The notes beneath the pieces are model-generated. The model did not search any database. It worked only from the letters and a program-made list of their open reading frames with translations, and had not been told where the DNA came from. A DNA stretch of 64,000 nucleotides from Paenibacillus sp. FSL H8-0048 (GTDB lineage Bacteria; Bacillota; Bacilli; Paenibacillales; Paenibacillaceae), in NCBI RefSeq assembly GCF_038002825.1, contig NZ_JBBODF010000001.1, forward strand, positions 744,001 through 808,000. Direction: 5' to 3'. This document shows positions 1 through 9,600 of this stretch, piece by piece. Numbering within the stretch: position 1 is the first letter of the stretch; every line of letters starts with the position of its first letter. The translations under genes were made by a program, and so were the position numbers.

Positions 1-3000
1 TGTGCGGGTGGATTGGCTGATTGCAGAGCCTGGGCTGCCCCGGTACCCGGTTCAGGGTGCATCAGTCTGAAGGCAGCCTGAGCCTGAAGGGCGGATTGCT
101 CAGAATCTGATTGCTTCGCTTGAACCGTCAAAAGACCGGTCTTAAGCTCCTCCTCCGGCGCAAAATGCCGGTCTATCACAGACCGGTACTCCCCGTAGAC
201 CGCTTCCGCAATTGCAGCTGGTGTAGACTGCTCAAAGAACAGCGTAGGTGTAATTTCCACCCCAAGCGTCCGGTTAACGGCATTCGACAGCTCGGTGAAC
301 GAGATGGAATCGAAGCCGAGCTCAGCAAGGTCGGATTCCCGGTGAATCTCACTCCGGTCGCTCTTAAGGATCTCTGCCATAATCCCGATGAGTGCTTCCT
401 CCAGTTGACGGCTCCGTCCGGTATCCGCATGCGCGGCGCTATCGCAGCCTTCCGGCTGTCTTAGCTGGCGCTTCGGCTGACCCGCTGTCCCGGTGAATGC
501 CTGAATCATTCTCTCCTTGTCGCCGGAGACCACCATCACCTGGGCTTCCGGGGAGGACAGGCTCTCTTCCAGGGCGAGCAGTCCTGATTGATCGGATAGC
601 GGGAGCATCCCGAATCTCGTCCACAATAGCTCCCTTGTCCCGCTGTCCACCTGCATGCCGCCCTTGTCCCACAAGGACCAGTTCACTGCGGTATCCCTTC
701 TGCCCCGCTTCTCATTCATAAGCGCCACATAATGATCCAAGAAGCTGTTGGCATAAGCATAGTCACTCTGCCCGATATTACCGATCAGCGCGGTGGATGA
801 AGAGAACGGCAGGAACAGCAGCTCCGGATTATCGCGGGACAGCGCCCGGTATAGATGAACTGTTCCGTATACCTTGGCACTCAGCACCTCGGCTATATCC
901 GCCATGTTCTTTTTGGCCAGCAGCGAATCCTTAATGACACCTGCGGAGTGGATGACACCATCCAGCCGGTTATAGATCCCTTTGGCTGCTGTTACCGCCA
1001 GCTCTACGGCCTTCTCGTCCGCTAAATCCAGCGGGAGATAGGCTGCATCACCGCCAAGAACCCTCAGCCGATCCAGCTTGGCGGGGTCGGCGCTTATGCT
1101 TCTGCCGCAGAGGATCAGCCGGGCCTGATACTTTGCCGCCAAATGCTCGGCCACCTTGTAGCCCAGCCCGCCCAGCCCGCCGACAATCATATAAGCACCG
1201 CCGGTCTTCAGCTTGCCTGTGCTGCCCGCAAGCGGCAGTGAGGGAATTAAGCGCCGGCTATATCTGGTGCCGTCTTCATACTTGACCTCATATTCAGGTC
1301 TGCTGTCTGAGAGCTCCTGCTCCAGTACATCCTTCAATCTGCTGTGATCCTTGAGCTGGATCAGGCTGCCCTGAAGCTTCGGATTCTCCAGCGCGGCTGA
1401 GCGGAAGAAGCCGGACAGTGCGCTATACTCGGCGACTGTCTGCCCATTGCGGTAGATGCAGACCAGACGGACCGGATGCCGGAAGCGGATGGAGGCCAGC
1501 CATTTACACAGGTGGAACACGGGATAGATATCCTTGTCCACACGTTCCTTGACTGTCCGGCAGCCCGGACTGCCAAGCAGATAGATAATCTGCAGTCGCG
1601 TATCCTCGGCGATGCTGTAATCCTCTGCCAGTCTTGCGTAGCTCTGCGGATCGGACGGATTCAGCTGAACCTGATCTGCGGCCAGCTTGCAGTAGATTGA
1701 AGCGGATTTTACCTGTATGGCATCGGCAGGAAATTCAGCGCCTTGCTGGGCCTCTTGTTCAACGGGAGCCCCCATGACCAGGAGGGTGACTCCTGAAGCG
1801 GAGGGTTCTGCCAGCGGTTCTATAGCACTCTCCACCCAGCTTGGGGTCAGATAGACCAGCTCACCGGCACTTGACTTCGGCTCTGGCAAGGAAGATGAAG
1901 CTTCTGCATGCGGGTTCACCTGGAACGGGCGGAGCGTAAGCTCCTTCATTCTTGAGACCACATTTCCGGCTTCCGTCAGGAACGCAATATCGAATTTCAG
2001 TCCCTGGCCCGGCGAGCGCTTAACATAAGCGTATGCGGGCTGAACGGAAGCATCGATAATGTCGAGCTGTCCCAGCACGAACGGCACGAACAGCACCTGC
2101 CGGTCGATCAGTCCTGTCCGGTAGGCAAAAGCCACTGCTGACTGCAAGCCTCCGTCCGTTAAAGTCGGATGAAGCTGGTAACTGTCCAGTGTCGGCCGGA
2201 GATCTTCCGGCACGGCCAGCCTGGAGATGGCCTCTGCCGGATTGAAATAAAAGGCCTGTATCCCTGAGAAGCGGTGGCCCAGCTCAGCACCCAGACTACG
2301 CAGCAGCTCATAGTAGGAGCGCGCCTCTTGCTCCCCTCCGCTGCATCGGCCGGTTAGGAGACTGACATCCAGGCTCTCCGGCAGTCTGTCTGCGGAAGAG
2401 GTAAGCACCAGCTTGCCTTGGGCGTGTTCCACCCGCTGTCCGTCCTGTCCGGAATAGATCTGAAAACCGATTCCTTGGGCACCAGGCTGCAATACAGCCC
2501 TAACCTCCAGCGCTTGCTTGTCCACCAGAACCGGACTTGACCAGACTACATTGCGGATTCCGGTAACGGTCTGCCCAGGAGCGGCCAGTGCACCGGCTGC
2601 CCGGATCATCTCCAGATAGACAACGCCCGGCAGGACATGCCCATGGTCGGACAGATAGAATTCGTTACCTGCAAAGGTTTTCTCGAACACCTGCTCGTAC
2701 AGCGTGGACCTGTTCCGGTCAATCAGCGCGTGCAGAGCATGGATAGGAACTTCAGTCTTGGCGGGAACACCGCCTGACTCCTTCAGCGGCATCCAATAAC
2801 GGGACTGTGCAAAAGGGTACCCCGGCAAGGGCATTCTTACCGGATAACGGTTGCCGTATAGCACAGTCCAATCTATGGTGCTGCCCTTTGTCCATGCCTT
2901 GGCGAGGAAAACATGATTCCTAACGGACAAGGCACCGGTGATTTCCGTAGGGGAATTGTCCGCTGCTTGGGCTGCTATGCGGGATTTAGGGACGCTGCCT

Positions 3001-6000
3001 GTGAAGAGCGAATCTGACGGATACCCGCCGCAATAAGCGGCCAGTGCCTCCCTCAGCTCCTCCGGTGTCGAGCCAATGACAGCGAGCCGTTCCTCCAGCT
3101 CTTCCCGTCCGGTCTGGAGGGTATAAGCCATCCTGTGTATATCCGCCGCTCCGGTAAGTGCGCTCTGAAGGAGTGCCGCATACTCGCACAGCCGGTCAGC
3201 ATTCTTGGCCGACAGGAGAAATACGGCGGGTTCATGCACAGCCCGTATGGGCTGTACAGGCTGCAAATACTCTTCAATAACGGCGTGGGCGTTCGTGCCG
3301 CCGAAGCCGAAGGAGCTGACACCTGCGCAGCGCGGCACCGGCTGTCCGTCTCTGTTCACCCCTGCCTCCCAGTTCTTCGTGTGCTCCAGTACATAGAACG
3401 GGGTGCCCTCCAGCTGAATATACGGATTGAGCTCCTTGAAATGAAGGTTTCCAGGCAGCTTGCCTCTGGAGAGAGACAGCAATACCTTAATCACCCCGGC
3501 AATCCCGGATGCAGGCTCCAGATGGCCGATATTCGATTTGAATGCGCCAAGACCAATCCGCGGTCCGGGACCCGGAAGGGTATCCCGGCGGCGGTACAGT
3601 TCAGTGAAGGCCTTCTTCAGCCCGTTGATCTCCACCGGGTCCCCCAGCTCTGTGCCCGTTCCATGCGTCTCAATGTAAGATACGGCTGACGGATCGACAC
3701 CCGCCTCAGTGAAGGCCTGCACCACCAGCTCCGCCTGAGCATCCGGGCTCGGGGCAGTCAGCGAATGCCCACGCCCCCCGTGATTCACGGCAGTGCCCTT
3801 GATTACGCCGTAGATGTGATCTCCATCTGCTACGGCCTGCTCCAGCGGCTTCAGCACTATGACTCCAACACCTTCACCCTTAACGTAGCCGTCCGCACTG
3901 CGGTCGAAGGTTCTGCATTGTCCTTCCGGGGAGAATACGCCCATTACTCCTGCTCCTACATAGGTATTGGGATCAAGCATCAGGCTCACCCCGCCGGCCA
4001 GAGCAAGGCTGCTCTCTCCCTGCTGGATAGACTTCACCGCCCGGTGCAGGGCGACGAGACTGCTGGAGCAGGCGGTGTCAATGGATTCGCTCGGCCCTTT
4101 GAAATTGAACAGATAGGATACGCGGTTGCTGAGCAGAGCAGTTGCATTACCAATGCTGGACTGGGCCTGAATCTTGTCCATGTTCGCAGATAAGAGCTGC
4201 TGATAATCATTGAATTGTACACCGGAGAAGACACCCACCGGCTGCCCGGCAAGCGCGGACATCTTGTACCCGCTGTCCTCCACAGCCTTCCAGACGGCCT
4301 GAATAAACAATCTCTGCTGCGGGTCCATCAGCTCTGCTTCACGTGGAGAGATCTGGAAGAACTTCGCATCAAATGTATCATGGCCGCTGATAAAGCCGCC
4401 CCAGCGGGAATTCGTCCGGTTCTCCGCCTGCGGGTCCGTACTGTAGTACGCCTTCCAATCCCAGCGGTCTGCCGGAATCTCCCGGATCTGGTTCTCCTGG
4501 TTCTCCAGAATCCGCCAGAGCTCCTCTGCCGTATCGGCGCCCGGCAGCTTGAAGCTCATGCCGGTCACCGCCACATCCCGCAGCGCTGCCGGTTTCGGAG
4601 CGGCGATAGTGCGGCTGGTCTTGCTGCGGCCCGGGAATTTGCGGGCCAGCGGCAGTAGCTCCGGCGGCTGTGCTTCGTCTGCGGATGCTGCTGTGAAGCG
4701 CTGCGAATCAGCGTCAGCCCCCATGGGAGGCGATGCGGACGCAGCCGGGAACTCATGCAGCGGCTCTGCCCGTTCAGGTGAAGCAGCTGGCGTAGCCGCC
4801 AGAGTTACAGCGGAATAGTGCGCCTGAACCTCCGGGCCGAACTCCTCCAGCAGGAACGCGAGCAGCTCTTCCAGTGTAGTTTTGGCAAAGAAGACCGCCG
4901 GTGACAGTTCAATATCATACAGCCCGCTTAATTCGTCGGCGAATTCCTTCAATGACAGCGAATCAAAGCCGAAATCGCCCATGTTCTCCTCCACGTTCAG
5001 CTTCCCGGGCTGTGTCTGCAAAATCTGCGCCGCCAGGTTCAGCACATCCTGCATCGCCTGTTGTTCCAATGATCCGGTGTTGATCTCCGTATGCTCCTCC
5101 AACCTCACACTTCCTCCCTTGACCTGCGCGGCCTGCTCCGGCTTCAGCTTCAGCTGCATCTCCAGCCTTGCCCGTTCCCCGTATACTACTGCGGCTTGCC
5201 GGGTCTCACTTGCCAATAGTTGTTCAAAAGCGCTGATTCCCAGCTCAGCGGATAAATATCCCATCCCGGAGGTCTGCAAATAGAGCTGTTCCCCCTGCGG
5301 GTCCAGGTGCATGCCTCCCGCTTCCCACAGCGGCCAATTCACGCTTAGGCTCTTGCCCTGCCGCCTGCCTTGCTCCATCCATTGATGCCTGAGCTGCAAA
5401 TACCGGTCCATGAACCGGTTCGCCAACGCGTAGTCGCATTGACCGAAATCCCCCAGCAAGGAAGACGTTGAGGAGAAGGCGGCGAAGAAATCCAGCGGCT
5501 CGTGCCGAGTAGCTTCATCGAGGGCGGCGATTCCGGCGATTTTCGGCCGGAGAACCTCTGCGAAGGCGGCGGTGTTTTTCTGAAAAACAAGCTGCCCACT
5601 CACCTGTCCCGCCGCATGGATCACACCGTTAACCGCTCCATACCGCTGCTTCGCCTCCCGGACTGCCGCATGCACCTCCGCAGGATTTGCAATATCGCAG
5701 GCCAGGTACAGCGCTTCTCCGCCTAAGGTGCGCAATGCGTCAAGCTGATGCTCTAAGGAAGCAGTAAGCGGACGCCTGCCCAGCAGAATCAGCTTCGCCT
5801 GCCGTTTCTGTGCGAGATGTGTACTCAGGATCTTGCCCAGCGCCCCGGCTCCGCCGGAGATGATATACACACCGCCTTGCTTCAGCTGAACGGGTCCGCC
5901 GCCTGCCTTCAAGTCAAGCTCGCTGAACTCCCGCTCTAATCTGCGGCCCTGCCTGTATTCCGCCTCATGTGTAAAAGCAAAGCGGTCCAGCAGACTCTCC

Positions 6001-6596
6001 TGGCGGATAAGCTGTGCCAGATTGTACTCCCCGTCGGCAAGCCGGATGTGAGTGAAACGCAGGCGCGGATATACCCGCTGTAACGAGCTGCCGTACGCTC
6101 CCAGGGCTTCCGTAGCCGGGTCTGCTTCAGCACCGCTTCTGGCTATGGATAACCAGCGGAGGTTCAACCGCAGCTTCAGGGTATGGAAGGCTTGAATCCA
6201 GTGGAATACGGTGAGCATCGCACCGGTATCCGGTGTAAGCGGCCCCTCTGTGGAAGAGGATTGCTTCCAAAGCATCACAGCATGGGTAACGTTCAGCTTC
6301 TCTCCTATCACATCCGTCAGCACAGCGGTATAGTCCTGCTCAGCCCCGGGATTAATCATGTAATCATGTTCTGCCTGTTTGTGGAAGGAACCGCCTGCTG
6401 CGATGGTTATCACAGTGAAATTACGGCTTAATTCTCTCGCAGCCTCACGGGCCTCTATGTCCCCTGCTGCCATGTACACCAGCAGAGCCTCTGCCCCGGA
6501 GGGGGCAGCTGAAGGCTCTGGAGCAGGGACGGATTCCGTCCACTGCTCCCGGAAATAGATCAATTCTTTGCGTTCATCCAAGTTATCCATGCCCAT
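1..6596 (-). CDS. Modular trans-AT PKS (gene H), 3' end beyond window: KR-ACP-KS-DH(defective)-KR-ACP-...
   Basis: The visible 2198 residues contain, in order: KR with its structural half (about 15-470, GGAGALG nucleotide motif, catalytic Tyr389), ACP (S546 in GFDS), KS (675-1110, Cys843 in DTACSSS, HGTGT and NIGH histidines present), KS linker ending in YPFAQSRYW, DH fold (1290-1560), KR (1580-2030, Tyr1946) and ACP (S2097). No AT is present. The DH first motif is shortened to HGHVLP (His1318 to Pro1323), four residues shorter than the usual H-x3-G-x4-P, so dehydration is doubtful. The N-terminal KR completes the module begun by the KS-DH0 at the end of gene G. The ATG at 6596 was chosen because GGTGG lies 8 bases upstream; in-frame GTG and TTG codons occur just before it. 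The gene begins 52 bases after the stop of gene G. The protein continues past the left edge in a linker, probably toward another KS. Confidence 0.95.
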   Translation of the reverse strand, partial: MGMDNLDERKELIYFREQWTESVPAPEPSAAPSGAEALLVYMAAGDIEAREAARELSRNFTVITIAAGGSFHKQAEHDYMINPGAEQDYTAVLTDVIGEKLNVTHAVMLWKQSSSTEGPLTPDTGAMLTVFHWIQAFHTLKLRLNLRWLSIARSGAEADPATEALGAYGSSLQRVYPRLRFTHIRLADGEYNLAQLIRQESLLDRFAFTHEAEYRQGRRLEREFSELDLKAGGGPVQLKQGGVYIISGGAGALGKILSTHLAQKRQAKLILLGRRPLTASLEHQLDALRTLGGEALYLACDIANPAEVHAAVREAKQRYGAVNGVIHAAGQVSGQLVFQKNTAAFAEVLRPKIAGIAALDEATRHEPLDFFAAFSSTSSLLGDFGQCDYALANRFMDRYLQLRHQWMEQGRRQGKSLSVNWPLWEAGGMHLDPQGEQLYLQTSGMGYLSAELGISAFEQLLASETRQAAVVYGERARLEMQLKLKPEQAAQVKGGSVRLEEHTEINTGSLEQQAMQDVLNLAAQILQTQPGKLNVEENMGDFGFDSLSLKEFADELSGLYDIELSPAVFFAKTTLEELLAFLLEEFGPEVQAHYSAVTLAATPAASPERAEPLHEFPAASASPPMGADADSQRFTAASADEAQPPELLPLARKFPGRSKTSRTIAAPKPAALRDVAVTGMSFKLPGADTAEELWRILENQENQIREIPADRWDWKAYYSTDPQAENRTNSRWGGFISGHDTFDAKFFQISPREAELMDPQQRLFIQAVWKAVEDSGYKMSALAGQPVGVFSGVQFNDYQQLLSANMDKIQAQSSIGNATALLSNRVSYLFNFKGPSESIDTACSSSLVALHRAVKSIQQGESSLALAGGVSLMLDPNTYVGAGVMGVFSPEGQCRTFDRSADGYVKGEGVGVIVLKPLEQAVADGDHIYGVIKGTAVNHGGRGHSLTAPSPDAQAELVVQAFTEAGVDPSAVSYIETHGTGTELGDPVEINGLKKAFTELYRRRDTLPGPGPRIGLGAFKSNIGHLEPASGIAGVIKVLLSLSRGKLPGNLHFKELNPYIQLEGTPFYVLEHTKNWEAGVNRDGQPVPRCAGVSSFGFGGTNAHAVIEEYLQPVQPIRAVHEPAVFLLSAKNADRLCEYAALLQSALTGAADIHRMAYTLQTGREELEERLAVIGSTPEELREALAAYCGGYPSDSLFTGSVPKSRIAAQAADNSPTEITGALSVRNHVFLAKAWTKGSTIDWTVLYGNRYPVRMPLPGYPFAQSRYWMPLKESGGVPAKTEVPIHALHALIDRNRSTLYEQVFEKTFAGNEFYLSDHGHVLPGVVYLEMIRAAGALAAPGQTVTGIRNVVWSSPVLVDKQALEVRAVLQPGAQGIGFQIYSGQDGQRVEHAQGKLVLTSSADRLPESLDVSLLTGRCSGGEQEARSYYELLRSLGAELGHRFSGIQAFYFNPAEAISRLAVPEDLRPTLDSYQLHPTLTDGGLQSAVAFAYRTGLIDRQVLFVPFVLGQLDIIDASVQPAYAYVKRSPGQGLKFDIAFLTEAGNVVSRMKELTLRPFQVNPHAEASSSLPEPKSSAGELVYLTPSWVESAIEPLAEPSASGVTLLVMGAPVEQEAQQGAEFPADAIQVKSASIYCKLAADQVQLNPSDPQSYARLAEDYSIAEDTRLQIIYLLGSPGCRTVKERVDKDIYPVFHLCKWLASIRFRHPVRLVCIYRNGQTVAEYSALSGFFRSAALENPKLQGSLIQLKDHSRLKDVLEQELSDSRPEYEVKYEDGTRYSRRLIPSLPLAGSTGKLKTGGAYMIVGGLGGLGYKVAEHLAAKYQARLILCGRSISADPAKLDRLRVLGGDAAYLPLDLADEKAVELAVTAAKGIYNRLDGVIHSAGVIKDSLLAKKNMADIAEVLSAKVYGTVHLYRALSRDNPELLFLPFSSSTALIGNIGQSDYAYANSFLDHYVALMNEKRGRRDTAVNWSLWDKGGMQVDSGTRELLWTRFGMLPLSDQSGLLALEESLSSPEAQVMVVSGDKERMIQAFTGTAGQPKRQLRQPEGCDSAAHADTGRSRQLEEALIGIMAEILKSDRSEIHRESDLAELGFDSISFTELSNAVNRTLGVEITPTLFFEQSTPAAIAEAVYGEYRSVIDRHFAPEEELKTGLLTVQAKQSDSEQSALQAQAAFRLMHPEPGTGAAQALQSANPPA

Positions 6597-6648
6597 TGTA
6601 CTGACCACCAACCTATGTTTGATATACTGAGTTCCGGTATCTGACCGG

Positions 6649-9600
6649 TCAGACCGGTGCGTGCATTCCTGAATTGACCGTTTGCGGGGTGTATACTTCA
6701 CTGAGCTTCAGTGTCAGCTTCTCCATACTCACCAGTACCCGTTGCTGCGTATCCAAGATACAGAGGTCATAGGTTGTCAGCCCGTCAGTTCCCGTACTCC
6801 ACTTAGCGAGCAGCTGGACATCCCGGGTCAAAGGATGATGCACTGTACATCTGCCCAGCCTGCGGTATTCAAGCCGGGTTGCCTTTGCGGTCAGCCGCAC
6901 CAGGGAATTCAGCATGTCATCAACCGCCGCATAATGGAATAGTGCCTGATTCTGATGCTGCGCAGGTTCCTGTGCTTCCTTAAGGCGAATACGGACCAGT
7001 GCCTGACCAGTGCCGGTCTGCAGTTCTTGAACGGTCTCCAGATGACGGTATAGAGCAGAATCAGCCTCCGGCAAAAGAATTGGCGCACCCAGCCCGCTCA
7101 TACGCAGCGGTACCGGATCAGCGGACTTACTTCCAGCAGGGACGGCCACCTTGCCCTGGGCGCAGATGACATATCCGTCTTGTCCGCTCTGGTAGCCGCT
7201 CTCACATTCAACATGCGTCCCTGCTTCATACAGGGAAGTCAGCAGGCTGTCCGCAGCTCCGGGCTGCGGCTGTTGTCCCCAGACCACATCTTCAATCACC
7301 CGGCTGGATGCTTCCAGCGACAGCTCTGCGGTGATACGGAACAGCTCGATGAATCCTGAAGGAGGCAGGCCGCAAGCCGGATCTGATTCCTTAAGGACCG
7401 TCTCGTACTGCTGCTTGCTGAAGCTGGAACGGTTGCGGTCCACCAGCGGATGCAGCTTCTCCTCTCCCCCGTGATTAGCGGGAACGGCAGCTTCGGTTCG
7501 TGTAATCCAATAACGTTCTCTCTCAAAAGCATAGGTCGGCAGTGGCACAATCCGCACCTGCTCACCCCAATGCAGCTTCGGCCAGTCGATTCCGGCCCCC
7601 TGCACCCATTCCGCCGCCAGCTGTGAAGCCTCTCCAGCCGTTGATAGTTCCCTTCTGGTCCGCTTGGATACTACACCGGAATAGTGCTCTTCCAAGCCCG
7701 CTCCGGCGATGTAATTGTTCAGCTTCTCCAGCAATTCCTGGAGACTGGAGCAGGCGAAGGCCAGGCGGCAGGCCATTTCTTCCCGCCCGGTCTGCAGGGT
7801 GTAGGCGGCATCTGCAAGTCTGACATCCCGGTTCTTGCCCAGGAAAGCATGCAGCTTGACTGCCATTTGCTTCAGGGAATAGGGAGTTTTGGCGGATAGC
7901 ACGATAACCTGCTCATTACTGCTGATGTCATTGCCGGTTATGCCGCTGTTGCCAGAGATCGACTGCCCAGCCGCTAATCCCTGCTGAACTTCAGCATTGT
8001 ATTCCTCAACCAGTACATAGGCATTGGTGCCGCCGGCCCCGAAGGAGCTGATACCGGCCCTGCGGACAGCCTGACCGGCCGGTCCATTAACCGTCCAAGG
8101 CCCCTCCTCATGCTGCACACGGAAATATGAATTCGCAAAATCAATATTGCTGTTGGTCTTCTCTGCATGAAGAGAAGGAGCAAGCCGGCGGTGCTTCATC
8201 TGCAGCAGCACCTTCGTAAGGGAGGCGATGCCTGCCGCCGCTTCCAGATGGCCGATGTTGGACTTCACCGATCCGATGGCACAGGATTGCTTGGGCGGGT
8301 TCGCTTCGCTGAACACCTGATTCAGCGCATTAAGCTCAATGGGATCGCCCAGCTTGGTTCCTGTGCCGTGCGCTTCAACATAGGAGATGCTGTCCGCAGG
8401 CACTCCCGCCTGCTCGAGCACTCTGGAGATCAGACTGACCTGGGCAGCGGGATTGGGAACGGTGTAGCCGCTGACCTTGCCGCCATGGTTGATGCCGGTC
8501 CCTTTAATCACGCCATAGATATGGTCGTGATCCCGAATGGCTTCGGACAGAGGCTTGAGCAGAACCGCCCCTACTCCTTCGCCCGGGACGAACCCGTCGG
8601 CTGCTTCGCCGAAGCTGTGGCATTTGCCGGTCGGCGACAGCATTTTGGTCTGGCACATCAGCACATATTTATAAGGATGCAGATACAGGTTCACTCCGCC
8701 CGCTACCGCAAGGCGGCATTCTTTGTTCTTCAGGCTCTCACATGCAGCATGAATGGCCGCAAGCGATGAGGAGCAGGCGGTGTCCACCGCAAGGCTCGGA
8801 CCGCTGAAGTTGAACAAGTAAGAGATACGGTTGGCGATGGACCAAGGCGACACATTGGGCATGGCCGACAGATTGCCCCGTGCCCATTCCTCCGGGCCCC
8901 ATAGCTGATACGAATAGGTAGTTGTCCCTGCGAATACACCGACATTCGCGCCATGCTCTTCCCCGGGACGCTGGAGCTTCTGCTTGGTATAGCCTGCATC
9001 CTCCAGCGCGGACCAGACCGTCTCGGCAAATATCCGTTCCTGCGGGTCCATGATTACCGCCTCGCGTGGCGCAATATGGAAGAATGCCGGATCAAACTTG
9101 TCCACATCCTCAAGGAAGCCGCCCCAGCGGCTGTACATCTTACCTTCCTGTACCTGCTCGAAGCTTCCGCCCAGGAATTTCTTGTAATCCCAGCGGTCTG
9201 CCGGAATCTCGGAGATACAGTCTTTTCCGGCTGCGATATTGTTCCAGAATTCATCAAGATCTGCAGCCAGCGGATATTTGCCGCTGAGCCCGATGATTGC
9301 GATCTCGTCATTGCCTCCGTTCGCACCGCTGTTGCTGCTTCCTTGTCCGCTCTGTGCTGCAAAGGATATAAGCTCCGGCCATCCCGCAGCTCCGGCTACC
9401 GGGAAGACTGGCGGTTCTGCGTACCCGGCGGCTGGTGCAGTTCCCGCTTCATATTCCGGCAGACGGCGCCCCGGCTCTGATTGCAGGTCTATCTCCCTGT
9501 CAGTCTGCGCCTGCTCCGGAAGGTTCTTCCCTGTCCCGTTACTATGGAACAGCTTGTTCAGCGGACCGGAATATTGGCTGACCATATGGGCAGCTAGACT

